Source: an uncultured Poribacteria bacterium (lineage in GTDB: Bacteria > Poribacteria > WGA-4E > WGA-3G). From it: a stretch of DNA of 64,000 nt. Of this stretch, positions 16,525 through 24,579 are shown piece by piece. Both the position numbers and the translations under genes were made by a program. The stretch's first letter is position 1. Each line of letters starts with the position of its first letter. Location of the stretch: NCBI GenBank assembly GCA_951812525.1, contig OX638316.1, positions 4,334,506 to 4,398,505 of the forward strand, given 5' to 3'. The notes below the pieces were generated by a model. It was given only the letters and a program-made list of their open reading frames with translations. It made no database searches and had not been told where the DNA came from.

Positions 16525-17400
16525 CTAGAAAAAGAAAGGGTTCGACCAGGCTTTCTTGCCGGTTTCGTCGGTTATCTCAACGCGAACGTATTTTACGCTT
16601 TCCGGGATGCTATACGTCGCCTCTGTCAAAAGTTCACCATCAGCTGGTAACACCCGCTTACCACGACTGCACTGTGCTTTAAAAACAATTGATTGCGCCT
16701 CCGAACATTTGACAGACAACTCGCTACCGTCTAACGTCATATCCTTGATTTCTGGTCCAAGCGTCGAATAGAAGGCACCCGTTCGGAGTGATTCCATGAT
16801 GTTATCGATTGTCAATTCTTCTGCCTTGACCACAATCCATCCGTGGAAGCAATCGTGTTCCGTGCCGTGTGCGTCATCAGCAGCGATGCCGAGGACGGGA
16901 CCACCTCTATCAAGTAGATCATCCCACGCCTGCTCTGAAAATCCTTTACCGATGCCCATACAGGTGTCGTTGTAGACTTCAACAGCGAAATATCCGTGTA
17001 ACGGTAGATAGTCCAAAATCGTATGTCCACACCAATAAGGGTGACACAAAACCGCTTCACCGCCTTGCGATTTAATGTCATCAATCACAGCGTTCGGGTG
17101 CATCTTTGCGCAGTTGATCCGTTCGTGGATATTAATAGCGACGATGTGATACGTCCCACCACCATAGGGATTATCAGGATGCACTTCGCTCCCTGATATT
17201 GCCAGAAAATCCGATGTTGTATAAGCCTGCACATCGTTGACTTTGCGATGGTCGGTTAGTACGAGGAAATCGTAACCGGCATCTCGATACGCACCGAACC
17301 GATCTGAGACGGAAAGCTGCCCGTCGGATTCCGTACTGTGGCTATGTGTATTACCGCGATACCACTGTCCGGGTTGTTGAAAAGGGTTCGTATTAATCAT
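16525..17400 (-). CDS. PHP-domain metal-dependent hydrolase, copy 1
   Basis: A 291-residue PHP-domain protein with the full set of metal ligands: NTHSHSTESDG near residue 17, LTDHRKV, SGSEVHP, LCHPYW and ADDAHG. Such domains hydrolyse phosphoesters with two or three metal ions. The C-terminal ~60 residues form a beta-sandwich-like segment ending KKAWSNPFFF. Start at 17400 follows GAAGGACAACA; a frame extending 10 codons further has no site. It differs from copy 2 (17634-18509) at about 32 of 291 positions with no gaps, so both copies look functional. The physiological substrate is not known. Confidence 0.85.
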   Translation of the reverse strand: MINTNPFQQPGQWYRGNTHSHSTESDGQLSVSDRFGAYRDAGYDFLVLTDHRKVNDVQAYTTSDFLAISGSEVHPDNPYGGGTYHIVAINIHERINCAKMHPNAVIDDIKSQGGEAVLCHPYWCGHTILDYLPLHGYFAVEVYNDTCMGIGKGFSEQAWDDLLDRGGPVLGIAADDAHGTEHDCFHGWIVVKAEELTIDNIMESLRTGAFYSTLGPEIKDMTLDGSELSVKCSEAQSIVFKAQCSRGKRVLPADGELLTEATYSIPESVKYVRVEITDETGKKAWSNPFFF

Positions 17401-17560
17401 TGTTGTCCTTCCTCTCTGACGATCTTCCAAGTTATTATAGAGTGCTGTTTCCTACGAGTTTGTGCGGCAAACTAATGTCTGTGTGTATCTTCAACTCAAC
17501 TTCACTCTATTTTAGCATATCTCAATGGATATGTCAATCATTGTTCAACTACACTATCGT

Positions 17561-17612
17561 CGATCCAACCACTTGTTTGGCACACCAGAATTTTTACATC
17601 GGGGAAACCGTG
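17561..17612 (-). pseudogene. Remnant of the GT9 start copied by the duplication
   Basis: CGATCCAACC..TTTGGCACACCAGAAT matches 16443-16490, the first codons of the GT9 gene on the minus strand. In the copy the ATG is followed at once by TAA and a base is lost, so it is dead. It marks the junction of the tandem duplication. Confidence 0.75.
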
Positions 17613-17633
17613 AACAGGCAACCAGATACTGCC

Positions 17634-18509
17634 TTAGAAAAAGAACGGGTTCGACCAAGCTTTCTTGCCTGTTGCGTCGGTTATCTCAACGCGAACGTAT
17701 TTCACACTCTCTGGAATGCTATACGTCGCCTCTGTTAAGAGTTCACCGTCAGGCGGTAAAACTCGCTTACCACGACTGCACTGTGCTTTAAATACAATCG
17801 ATTGTGCCTCCGAACATTTGACTGTCAACTCATTCCCATCTAACGTCATATCCTTGATTTCCGGTCCAAGCGTAGAATAGAATGCGCCTATGCGGAGTGC
17901 TTTCATGACACCATCAAGCGTCAACTCTTCTGCCTTGACCATAATCCATCCGTGGAAACAATCGAGTTCTGTGCCGTGTGAATCGTCGGCTGCGATGCCA
18001 AGAACAGGGCCACCTCTATCCAGTAAATCATCCCATGCTTGTTCTGAAAACTCTTTGCCGATGTCCACGCAACTGTCGTTGTAGACTTCAATAGCGAAAT
18101 AGTTCCGTAAAGGTAGATAATCTAAAATCGTATGTCCGCTCCAATAAGGATGACACAAAACCGCTTCACCACCTTGTGCTTTAATGTCATCAAGCACAGC
18201 GTTCGGATGCATTTTTGCACAGTTTATGCGTTCGTGTATGTTAATAGCGACGAAATGATACGTATCACCACCATACGGATTATCAGGATGCACTTCGCTC
18301 CCTGATATTGCCAAAAAATCCGGTGTTGAGTAAGCTTGTACGTCGTTAACCTTGCGGTGGTCGGTTAGCACGAGGAAGTCGTAGCCAGCGTCACGATACG
18401 CAGCGAACCGATCTCCGATCGATAGTTGCCCATCGGATTCCGTGCTGTGGCTATGTGTATTGCCGCGATACCACTGTCCTGGTTGTTGAAAAGGATTCGC
18501 ATTGAACAT
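17634..18509 (-). CDS. PHP-domain metal-dependent hydrolase, copy 2
   Basis: The second, 291-residue copy of the PHP enzyme, intact, with all metal-ligand motifs kept (NTHSHSTESDG, TDHRKV, SGSEVHP, LCHPYW, ADDSHG). Substitutions relative to copy 1 are scattered and mostly conservative, which suggests both have stayed under selection. A cluster of changes lies near residues 140-155 (LRNYFAIEVYNDSCVDIGKEF), the likeliest place for altered specificity. AAGGAG lies 6 nt upstream of the ATG. It lies upstream of copy 1 on the same strand with 233 bp between. Confidence 0.85.
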   Translation of the reverse strand: MFNANPFQQPGQWYRGNTHSHSTESDGQLSIGDRFAAYRDAGYDFLVLTDHRKVNDVQAYSTPDFLAISGSEVHPDNPYGGDTYHFVAINIHERINCAKMHPNAVLDDIKAQGGEAVLCHPYWSGHTILDYLPLRNYFAIEVYNDSCVDIGKEFSEQAWDDLLDRGGPVLGIAADDSHGTELDCFHGWIMVKAEELTLDGVMKALRIGAFYSTLGPEIKDMTLDGNELTVKCSEAQSIVFKAQCSRGKRVLPPDGELLTEATYSIPESVKYVRVEITDATGKKAWSNPFFF

Positions 18510-18872
18510 TGAGAACTCCTTCTTTTCTGTATGATTTTCTAAGTTGATGGACCTTCTTGCTGTCTGCTACAAGTTTTACGCACTCATCTGTATTCCTATG
18601 CCTATTCTGTACAGCACAACCATGTTTTATCACACCCTGACTGATGTGTCAAATATTGTTCAGGTTCATAGGGTATTTGGTTTTAGGTTATGAGTTGTAG
18701 GTAAGTAGCAGTTAGTGGCGAGGTTAGGTCCTCGAATTTGAAGCACCTAATTTTCATTGGAAAATAAAAACGAACTTTTTTTCGTAGTATCTGACTAAAG
18801 TAATGAAAACAGAATTGAATAAGAAGAGTAGAAATAAATTAATAGAGAATGAAAAAGATAGGAGCAAAAATC
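18510..18872. other. Intergenic region with duplication tail and repeat debris
   Basis: The first ~155 bp is the upstream part of duplication unit 2. Then comes a degenerate palindrome (CGAGG..CCTCG near 18719-18734) of the GGGTTnnnAACC repeat type and AT-rich sequence before the STAS gene. No gene is visible. Confidence 0.5.
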
Positions 18873-19214
18873 ATGGCAACGCAAATTCGCAAGGAAAACG
18901 GCATCACAATTTTGGAACCTAATGGAAAGATAGCTGGACGAACAGTATCAAAATTACGGGCAGCAATATCGCCACAGATCATGTTCTCCGATGTTCCCCG
19001 TATCGTCATCAATTTCGAGCATGTTAATAGAATCGACAGTTCAGGACTCAGCGCTCTTATGGAGGCACGTGTCGCCGCATCAGGAAAGAAAGGTCGTATC
19101 GGAGTCATCAATGTCGGTAAACATATCAAAAACATTGTTGCTTTGAATTGGTTAGTTAATCGCTTTGAATATTTCGAGAGCGAGGCTGCTGCGGTTTCGG
19201 CACTGTCCGCTTAG
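18873..19214 (+). CDS. STAS-domain anti-sigma factor antagonist
   Basis: A 113-residue STAS protein of the SpoIIAA/RsbV type. The conserved phosphorylatable serine is in RIDSSGLSALMEAR, about residue 55. These proteins bind anti-sigma kinases and free the sigma factor when unphosphorylated. Start at 18873 has AGGAG 8 nt upstream; an upstream in-frame ATG at 18849 is less likely. It is a single-gene unit with its own terminator, with no kinase or phosphatase next to it. The RsbW-like kinase at 53094 is a possible partner, but that is only inference. Confidence 0.88.
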   Translation: MATQIRKENGITILEPNGKIAGRTVSKLRAAISPQIMFSDVPRIVINFEHVNRIDSSGLSALMEARVAASGKKGRIGVINVGKHIKNIVALNWLVNRFEYFESEAAAVSALSA

Positions 19215-19239
19215 GGTCTAAATTTCAATAGCATGTCAG

Positions 19240-19270
19240 AAAGGGGTTGGTTTTACCAATCCCTTTTTTT
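19240..19270 (+). terminator. Terminator of the STAS gene
   Basis: AAAGGGGTTGGT, loop TTT, ACCAATCCCTTT, followed by further T. Twelve paired positions with one G-T; a strong intrinsic terminator 26 bp after the stop. Confidence 0.9.
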
Positions 19271-19298
19271 CTTTTCAGCATGTGTTAGGAAAGATCAG

Positions 19299-19322
19299 TG
19301 GGGTTGGAAACCGCACCTACCG
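19299..19322 (+). repeat. Short palindromic intergenic repeat (GGGTTnnnAACC family)
   Basis: GTGGGGTTGGAAACCGCACC then TACC. It is one of several related short repeats in the window (32522, 32588, 38574 and weaker ones at 18719, 45905, 59252) that share a small palindrome followed by CNCCTAC. It lies in the spacer between the STAS terminator and the next promoter. Confidence 0.5.
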
Positions 19323-19429
19323 ATTTTATTTTTTCACTCTCCTTTGAATGTATATTGATTCAGAATAATTCACCACAAGTCCTCCTAATGTTACAAACAA
19401 CTCTACCAAATTTCATAAAATAAAAATAA

Positions 19430-19458
19430 TTGACAAGATAATGGACTTATGATATAAT
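19430..19458 (+). promoter_or_regulatory. Consensus sigma70 promoter of the rhodanese-MoeB selenoprotein gene
   Basis: -35 TTGACA (19430-19435), 17-bp spacer, -10 TATAAT (19453-19458). Both hexamers are perfect. The expected start of transcription is near 19465, giving an 80-nt leader that contains the hairpin at 19474-19529. Confidence 0.9.
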
Positions 19459-19473
19459 TGTGTAAATGCAAAA

Positions 19474-19529
19474 GCCGAAAACTTATGGAATGAGAATATG
19501 AAAATTCGCTCTTCATATTCCTTCTCGGC
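19474..19529 (+). promoter_or_regulatory. Leader hairpin directly before the ribosome site
   Basis: GAATATGAA (19494-19502) pairs perfectly with TTCATATTC (19512-19520); an outer GCCGA (19474-19478) can pair with TCGGC (19525-19529). The outer arm ends at the base before AGGAG (19530-19534), so folding would affect access to the ribosome site. It is a candidate translational control element. Confidence 0.55.
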
Positions 19530-19544
19530 AGGAGAAAAAATATT

Positions 19545-20732
19545 ATGAAATCCTACAGGCAAATCGTTGATGAAGCCAAAACAGAAATACCGGAAGTAAC
19601 TGTTGACGAAATGAAAGCCGAACAGGACAAAGACAGCGATTTCGTACTGCTGGATGTTCGCGATGAAGATGAATATCGCGCCGGTTATATTCCTAACGCT
19701 GTCCATGTCACGCGTGGTATGCTTGAATTTTCAGTTGAAAATTACATTCCCGATCGGGACCAAAAGGTCATTGTATACTGTGCGGCAGGGCTGCGTTCTC
19801 TTCTGGCTGCCAAGTCGCTCCGAGAAATGGGATACACCGACACCGTCTCCCTAGCGGGTGGATATCGAGATTGGGCAACTGCGGGTTACCCGACTGCACA
19901 AGATAAACCGATGTCCCACGATCAACTGGATCGTTACAGTCGGCACTTTATGCTGACGGAAGTTGGGGAACAAGGACAAGCGAAACTTCTTGATGCGAAA
20001 GTTCTGCTCGTAGGTGCGGGCGGTTTAGGCTCACCTGCGGGTGTGTACCTCGGTGCTGCGGGTATTGGTCACCTCGGCATTATCGATTCGGATGTTGTAG
20101 AGTTAAGCAACCTACAACGTCAGATACTCCACCGTACAGAAGCAGTCGGCACCCCGAAAGTGCAATCTGCAACAACAACGATTAAATCGCTGAATCCAGA
20201 CGTTGATATTACACCGTACAACCTCCGCCTGACTGCTGATAACGTTGAAGAGATCTTTTCGGAATACGACTTGATTGTGGACGGGTGTGATAACTTTGCC
20301 ACCCGCTACCTTGTCAACGACGCAGCTGTTCTGTTCAATAAACCGATCGTTCACGGTAGTATCTTTCAATTTGAAGGACAGGTCTCGCTGTTCAACCCTC
20401 CTGAGGGACCATGCTATCGATGCATGTATCCGACACCGCCACCGCCCGGCTTGGTGCCAAGCTGAAGCGAAGCCGGAGTCCTGGGCGTGCTCCCAGGCAT
20501 AATTGGGGTCATGATGGCAACCGAAGCGATTAAATATATCCTCGGTATCGGCGATCCTCTTATCGGCAGGCTCGTTCTCTATGAAGCGTTAGGTATGACG
20601 TACCGTGAAATGAAAATTAACCGAGATGAAAATTGTCCGCTCTGCGGCGATAACCCGGTCATTACAAAACTAATTGATGACTACGATGCTGCGGCGGAAA
20701 ATCCGGAAACCTTCGCACCCGCGGCTGACTAA
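19545..20732 (+). CDS. Rhodanese-MoeB/ThiF fusion, probable selenoprotein (UGA at codon 307)
   Basis: A 395-residue fusion. The N-terminal rhodanese domain (about 15-115) has active-site Cys79 in VYCAAGLRS. The E1-like adenylation domain (about 125-390) has GAGGLGS at 157-163, ELSNLQRQILH, and zinc pairs CYRC (290-293) and CPLC (364-367). It should activate a ubiquitin-like sulfur carrier and pass sulfur to it, as in molybdopterin, thiamine or tRNA thiolation. An in-frame TGA (20463-20465) falls exactly where relatives have the conserved Cys of PSCAEAGVLG: here GLVPS-TGA-SEAGVLGVLPG, with frame and similarity continuing. A SECIS-like hairpin follows. Rhodanese at the N-terminus is the reverse of the MOCS3 order. 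A nonsense mutation is the alternative. Confidence 0.8.
20480..20497 (+). promoter_or_regulatory. SECIS-like hairpin for selenocysteine insertion
   Basis: CCTGGG (20480-20485), loop CGTGCT, CCCAGG (20492-20497). The apical loop starts 21 nt after the TGA and has G in its second position; both agree with the known bacterial SECIS consensus. It lies inside codons for a conserved segment, so part of the pairing could be a by-product of coding. Confidence 0.65.
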
Positions 20733-20764
20733 CATTAGATTGAGACAAACGAGGAGAAACGAAT

Positions 20765-21007
20765 ATGCTGCCTTGTCCGGATTGTAATAACCCGTTGACG
20801 CAGTTCCCGATTGAAAAAGACGATGTAGATATGATGAGTTGTGACAGTTGTTATGGCGTATGGCTTGTTCACCCCGGTGACGACCTTGAGCGTGTAGACA
20901 ATGTCACTTTTGATGAACTCGTCGAAGCATACGGCACAGAGTATCCTATCGATGTAGATCCGAGTACGGTGGAGCTTCCTGAGCCGGTCGAAGATGCTTT
21001 GATGTAA
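20765..21007 (+). CDS. Small zinc-ribbon protein (zf-TFIIB-like)
   Basis: An 80-residue acidic protein with CPDC (residues 4-7) and CDSC (26-29), a two-knuckle zinc ribbon of the small TFIIB-like type, followed by GVWLVHPGDDLERV. The rest is an acidic tail. GAGGAG lies just upstream. It is 32 bp after the selenoprotein gene and ends at an inverted repeat at 21061, so it is probably the second gene of that operon. Its role is unknown; co-transcription hints at a link with sulfur transfer, which is inference. Confidence 0.75.
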   Translation: MLPCPDCNNPLTQFPIEKDDVDMMSCDSCYGVWLVHPGDDLERVDNVTFDELVEAYGTEYPIDVDPSTVELPEPVEDALM

Positions 21008-21060
21008 AGTAAAAAGTATTATGATAAAGATGTAAAAAACGGTCAAAAAATTGCGAAAAG

Positions 21061-21116
21061 AAAAAAGTAGCATTTTTCTTTTTGATTGTGCTACAATATC
21101 TTTAAGCTACTTTTTT
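21061..21116 (+). terminator. 11-bp inverted repeat, terminator or attenuator, touching the next ribosome site
   Basis: AAAAAAGTAGC (21061-21071) pairs perfectly with GCTACTTTTTT (21106-21116). A second pairing, GTAGCA (21067-21072) with TGCTAC (21089-21094), uses the same 5' arm and would exclude the first. AAGGAGG, the ribosome site of the next gene, starts at the very next base (21117). Read-through could thus be controlled by which hairpin forms. Confidence 0.6.
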
Positions 21117-21130
21117 AAGGAGGTTTGTTA

Positions 21131-21835
21131 ATGCGAACTATCATTTTATTGACGGTTCTAAGCTTAATTGCTTTGCCCGCATTCGCACAAAAATATATCA
21201 GCTGGGAAGCGGAAGACTTTAACGATTCAAACGGCTCGAAATTTGAGGTTTTTGAAGTTCCTACCGATCACCCAGGTAACGCTGCTGAAGGCGTAGACGA
21301 TTACAGCGTCACAGAAGCATCCGGTGGTGCTTATATCGGTTCACATAATGGTACTACCAACGATGGTGGTGATTGGGTAAAATATGAATTCTCAGTCGCA
21401 GCAGACGATTGGCATTTCTGGGGACGTGTTATCGCTCCCTCTGTCGGCGATAACTCTGCCTTCTGGGTATTCGATGCCGCCGACGGTGATGTCGAATCTG
21501 CGAATAATGCTACGATGAACATCTGGGATTTCTTCGAAGTAGAATCACTCAGGGTTAACTACACAACCGATTGGGTCTGGTTCCGGTTGAATACACGTGA
21601 CGGTCCGTTTGAAGGCACCGAGCTTGTTCAGCACGGCGACGATCCGGTTCCCGTTGAACTGTCTGATGGAGATCACACATTGCATCTAGCGCATCGCGAA
21701 GATGGCACGTACTTCGATAAGATTTTCGCGACAACGGATGTTGAGTTCGATCCAAACGAAACCGATCCACAGACTGCCGTTGAAGCACAAAACAAACTCA
21801 CTACGACTTGGGGTTCGCTCAAAGGCGGATTCTAA
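21131..21835 (+). CDS. Secreted carbohydrate-binding-like protein with C-terminal TWGxLK motif
   Basis: A 234-residue exported protein. ATG 21131 follows AAGGAGG by 7 nt and gives a clean signal peptide (RTIILLTVLSLIALPAFAQ). The mature domain starts WEAEDFND and contains GGAYIGSHNG, DWVKYEFSV, DWHFWGRV and FDKIFATTD; this is the layout of CBM6-like carbohydrate-binding modules. It has no catalytic domain. The C-terminus AVEAQNKLTTTWGSLKGGF strongly resembles that of the secreted protein at 28897 (AVEAADKLAMTWGGLKSTR), which suggests a shared sorting or attachment signal. A terminator follows at 21854. Confidence 0.78.
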   Translation: MRTIILLTVLSLIALPAFAQKYISWEAEDFNDSNGSKFEVFEVPTDHPGNAAEGVDDYSVTEASGGAYIGSHNGTTNDGGDWVKYEFSVAADDWHFWGRVIAPSVGDNSAFWVFDAADGDVESANNATMNIWDFFEVESLRVNYTTDWVWFRLNTRDGPFEGTELVQHGDDPVPVELSDGDHTLHLAHREDGTYFDKIFATTDVEFDPNETDPQTAVEAQNKLTTTWGSLKGGF

Positions 21836-21853
21836 TAAGTAGAACAGACCGTT

Positions 21854-21888
21854 AAAGGCACTCACTCGCTGGGTGCCTTTATTTTTTT
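21854..21888 (+). terminator. Terminator after the secreted CBM-like gene
   Basis: AAAGGCAC (21854-21861), 11-nt loop, GTGCCTTT (21873-21880), A and seven T. Strong intrinsic terminator. Confidence 0.9.
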
Positions 21889-21938
21889 AACGTCAGTGCG
21901 AGATGTCCAGAAAACTGAATGATCCTATGTCAATTGTG

Positions 21939-21967
21939 TTGACATAAGGTTCATTTGCGCGTATAAT
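21939..21967 (+). promoter_or_regulatory. Consensus sigma70 promoter of the APS kinase gene
   Basis: -35 TTGACA (21939-21944), 17-bp spacer, -10 TATAAT (21962-21967). Both boxes are perfect. The leader to the TTG start at 22050 is about 75 nt. Confidence 0.9.
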
Positions 21968-22049
21968 AGTACAGTGATTACCCTTGATTACAGAGGCATG
22001 TATAGCAAGCCTCAATTTTTTACTTTTTAAGATATGTGAGGAAAATCGA

Positions 22050-22667
22050 TTGGCTCAACAGAAAGCAACTAATATCACGTGGCATGAAGCGATTGTCACA
22101 GCAGAAGATAGGGAAAAATTGTTGAATCAGAAGGGTTGTGTGATTTGGTTCACCGGACTCTCTGGTTCTGGTAAATCAACATTGGCAAATGCAGTTGAAC
22201 AGGTCCTGCATCAGCAGAACCAGCATACATACGTTTTGGATGGCGATAACGTTCGTCACGGACTGAACAAGAACCTCGGCTTCTCACCGGAGGACCGCGA
22301 GGAAAACATCCGTCGGATCGGCGAAGTGGCGAAGCTTTTTGCAGACGCTGGCACCATCGTTATGACAGCCTTCATCTCACCCTACCGTACCGATAGAGAT
22401 CAAGCACGAGAACTCATCGCCGAAGGTAGATTCGTTGAAGTCTTCGTCGACTGTCCACTCGATGTTTGTGAAGAACGCGACACGAAGGGCTTATACAAAA
22501 AAGCACGCGCTGGAGAGATTAAAGAGTTTACAGGTATCAGTGCACCTTATGAACCGCCTCTTGACCCTGAAGTCACGGTGAATACAGCAGAACTCTCTCT
22601 CGAAGAATCTGCACAGGCAGTCATAGCGTCCCTTGTTAAAGCTGGCTTAGTTCCTGCAGACAATTAG
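22050..22667 (+). CDS. cysC: Adenylyl-sulfate (APS) kinase
   Basis: Phosphorylates adenosine 5'-phosphosulfate to PAPS, the sulfate donor for sulfation or reduction. The ~205-residue product has the Walker A loop [24 protein letters not shown], the [13 protein letters not shown] segment and the [24 protein letters not shown] stretch read in parts as typical of the family. TTG at 22050 is the likely start: GAGGAAAA lies 8 nt upstream and the N-terminus matches the usual length. A further TTG at 21984 is less likely. No ATP sulfurylase gene is adjacent. PAPS could feed sulfated polysaccharide synthesis. Confidence 0.92.
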   Translation: MAQQKATNITWHEAIVTAEDREKLLNQKGCVIWFTGLSGSGKSTLANAVEQVLHQQNQHTYVLDGDNVRHGLNKNLGFSPEDREENIRRIGEVAKLFADAGTIVMTAFISPYRTDRDQARELIAEGRFVEVFVDCPLDVCEERDTKGLYKKARAGEIKEFTGISAPYEPPLDPEVTVNTAELSLEESAQAVIASLVKAGLVPADN

Positions 22668-22721
22668 AAAACGAAAAGGGGCTTCCGCGGCACCAGTGGT
22701 GTCTACGGAGACGGCATAAAA

Positions 22722-23540
22722 ATGGAATCAGTTATTAATGACTTCAATGCAAACGGTTTCTCTATCCTTCACGGTATTTTGGAATCGACCGTGCTGACGG
22801 CTGTCAAACACGAATGTGAAGCATTAGTCACCGAACTTGCGGTGCAACGTCACGCGCAAGACAAACTGATAAATATCTACTCTGATGCCCCTTTTGAAAC
22901 CCGCCTGATGCTGTTCTACGAAGACTACCCGGACGAGAATCCGACTATTTTTCGTCCAGAACTACATCGAGAAGGATTTTTCGGTGTATTTGCACATCCT
23001 GCCCTACTTGAACTTGCACAAGCGATCCTCGGTCCAGAGATCCGATTGTACCCGAACTATTCTGTCCGTCCGAAGCTGCCTGAGAACAAACGCACGGAGG
23101 TGTTGTGGCACCAAGATGCTGGCTACACCTCAGAGACAGCGGATGTCCTTCGGATGATGAACGTCTGGACACCTTTAGTGCCTGTTAATATTGAGAATGG
23201 GTGCATGGAGTTTATTCCGGGAAGCCACAAATGGGGCGTTGTTCCACACGAGAAAGACGAATACTATCTACGTATCCACGACGACTATATCAAGCCGGTC
23301 GAAGCAGATGCCGTTCAGATAGAGATCGCCCCAGGAGATGTCGTTATTTTCAGCAATCTTCTATTTCACCGTGGGTTGCCGAACCGAGCAGAACAGGTCC
23401 GATGGAGTTTAGATTTCCGTTACCAAGACGCCAGACAACCGACGCTGCGCACAACACAAGGGCATCTACTCCGTTCAGAAATTAGACCAGAAGCGGTCGT
23501 TCAAAATTCTAAAATGTGGTCGGAACTTGAATTTCTGTAA
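22722..23540 (+). CDS. Phytanoyl-CoA dioxygenase (PhyH) family oxygenase 1
   Basis: A 272-residue iron(II)- and 2-oxoglutarate-dependent oxygenase of the PhyH family. The metal triad is HQD in LWHQDAGYT (near residue 128) and the distal histidine in LFHRGLPNR (near 212); the arginine after it would bind 2-oxoglutarate. The length fits the family. Substrates range from fatty acyl groups to small metabolites and cannot be inferred. It is 54 bp after the APS kinase gene and 59 bp before an FAH-family gene, in a long run of + strand genes. PhyH genes are unusually frequent here (three in the window). Confidence 0.88.
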   Translation: MESVINDFNANGFSILHGILESTVLTAVKHECEALVTELAVQRHAQDKLINIYSDAPFETRLMLFYEDYPDENPTIFRPELHREGFFGVFAHPALLELAQAILGPEIRLYPNYSVRPKLPENKRTEVLWHQDAGYTSETADVLRMMNVWTPLVPVNIENGCMEFIPGSHKWGVVPHEKDEYYLRIHDDYIKPVEADAVQIEIAPGDVVIFSNLLFHRGLPNRAEQVRWSLDFRYQDARQPTLRTTQGHLLRSEIRPEAVVQNSKMWSELEFL

Positions 23541-23599
23541 ACAAATTTTTGTGAAAAGCAGCATAAGGCATCAATGATACTGTGTAAGGATTATAAAGA

Positions 23600-24553
23600 A
23601 TGAAACTCATTCAATTTCATCTACCGAACTTAGGCAAGCGGGTCGGGATTGTTACCCGCGAGGAAGAAGTAATAGACGTAACGAGCGAAGAATCACCGGG
23701 CGTATTAGAAGTACTGGAACTCGCTCACCGTGACCAGGTCAGTCTCGGTGTGATACTCGCTGATATCCAAGAGAAAGTAGCGACACCTGCTCCGATGCAA
23801 CTCCAGGCACACCCAGATGCGGAAAATGCGACAACTGAACCAGACGGGCTTACAGTGAAAAAATTAGATGTTGCCCCCGCTGAAAATGTTCCCCATCTTC
23901 TGTTCCCGATTGATTCACCGGAAGTTTGGGGGTGTGGTGTAACTTACAAACGGAGCGCGGATATGCGTGACGACGACAGTGAACAAGATATTTATAGTCG
24001 AGTCTATCACGCAGACCGCCCTGAGATATTCTTTAAGGCGACTCCTTCACGTTGCGTAGGTCCCAACGGTTTTATCGGCATTCGCAGCGATTCTACGCTG
24101 ACAGCAACGGAACCAGAGCTTGCTTATGTCCTTGGTGACGATGGAGAAATTATTGGATATACGCTCTGCAACGATGTATCTGCATGGGACATTGAACGAG
24201 ACAACCCGCTCTATCTACCACAATCCAAAGTTTTCTATGGATGTTGTGCACTCGGTCCTATGTTTGTCACACCGTCCGAAGTGGACGACCCGTACAATCT
24301 GGATATGCGGTGTACCGTTCTTCGAGACGAAGAAACTATCTATGAAGGCGGCGTGAACACCTCTCAAATTAATTGGAAATTTGAGCAACTCACTGAATTC
24401 CTGATGCGGGATAATCCAATTCCGTTTGGGACGATCGTTTCGACTGGGACTGGCATCATTGTTCCGAATGACCTACCGCTTGCCGCAGGCGATGTCGTTC
24501 AGATAGAAATTGAAGGGTTCGGCACCCTATCAAACCCTGTAAAACAACTTTAG
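23600..24553 (+). CDS. Fumarylacetoacetate hydrolase (FAH) family enzyme
   Basis: A 317-residue protein. The N-terminal ~90 residues are the small lead domain, and the catalytic FAH fold follows, with WGCGVTYKRS, FFKATPSRCVGPNG, the acidic metal ligands in ATEPELAYVLGDDG and the late TGTGIIVPNDLPLAAGD. Members hydrolyse C-C bonds or hydrate/dehydrate 2-keto acids with Mg2+. It resembles the sugar-acid dehydratase branch, but the reaction is not certain. It sits between a PhyH gene and a DSD1-like gene with short spacers, so a small catabolic operon is likely. Confidence 0.85.
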   Translation: MKLIQFHLPNLGKRVGIVTREEEVIDVTSEESPGVLEVLELAHRDQVSLGVILADIQEKVATPAPMQLQAHPDAENATTEPDGLTVKKLDVAPAENVPHLLFPIDSPEVWGCGVTYKRSADMRDDDSEQDIYSRVYHADRPEIFFKATPSRCVGPNGFIGIRSDSTLTATEPELAYVLGDDGEIIGYTLCNDVSAWDIERDNPLYLPQSKVFYGCCALGPMFVTPSEVDDPYNLDMRCTVLRDEETIYEGGVNTSQINWKFEQLTEFLMRDNPIPFGTIVSTGTGIIVPNDLPLAAGDVVQIEIEGFGTLSNPVKQL

Positions 24554-24579
24554 GCGAACAGCAGTATGGAGGTACGGAT

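Larger units (their letters stand above)
16443..18665. repeat. ~1.1-kb tandem duplication covering the PHP gene and the start of the GT9 gene
   Basis: Unit 1 runs from about 16443 (inside the 5' end of the GT9 gene) to about 17555; unit 2 from 17561 to about 18665. The offset is 1118 bp at the GT9 end and 1109 bp across the PHP genes. Upstream sequences of the PHP genes (for example TGCTGTTTCCTACGAGTTT against TGCTGTCTGCTACAAGTTT) are also related. Both units have diverged but stay colinear. Confidence 0.8.

Noticed and set aside
18873-19214. STAS gene at 18873 as part of the partner-switching module
   Set aside because: It is more than 30 kb from the module and has its own terminator; only a functional link remains possible.
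20463-20486. TGA in the MoeB gene as an ordinary nonsense mutation or two separate genes
   Set aside because: The stop replaces exactly one conserved cysteine codon, the frame and similarity continue at once, and a SECIS-like hairpin lies at the right distance. Kept as an alternative, not as the main reading.
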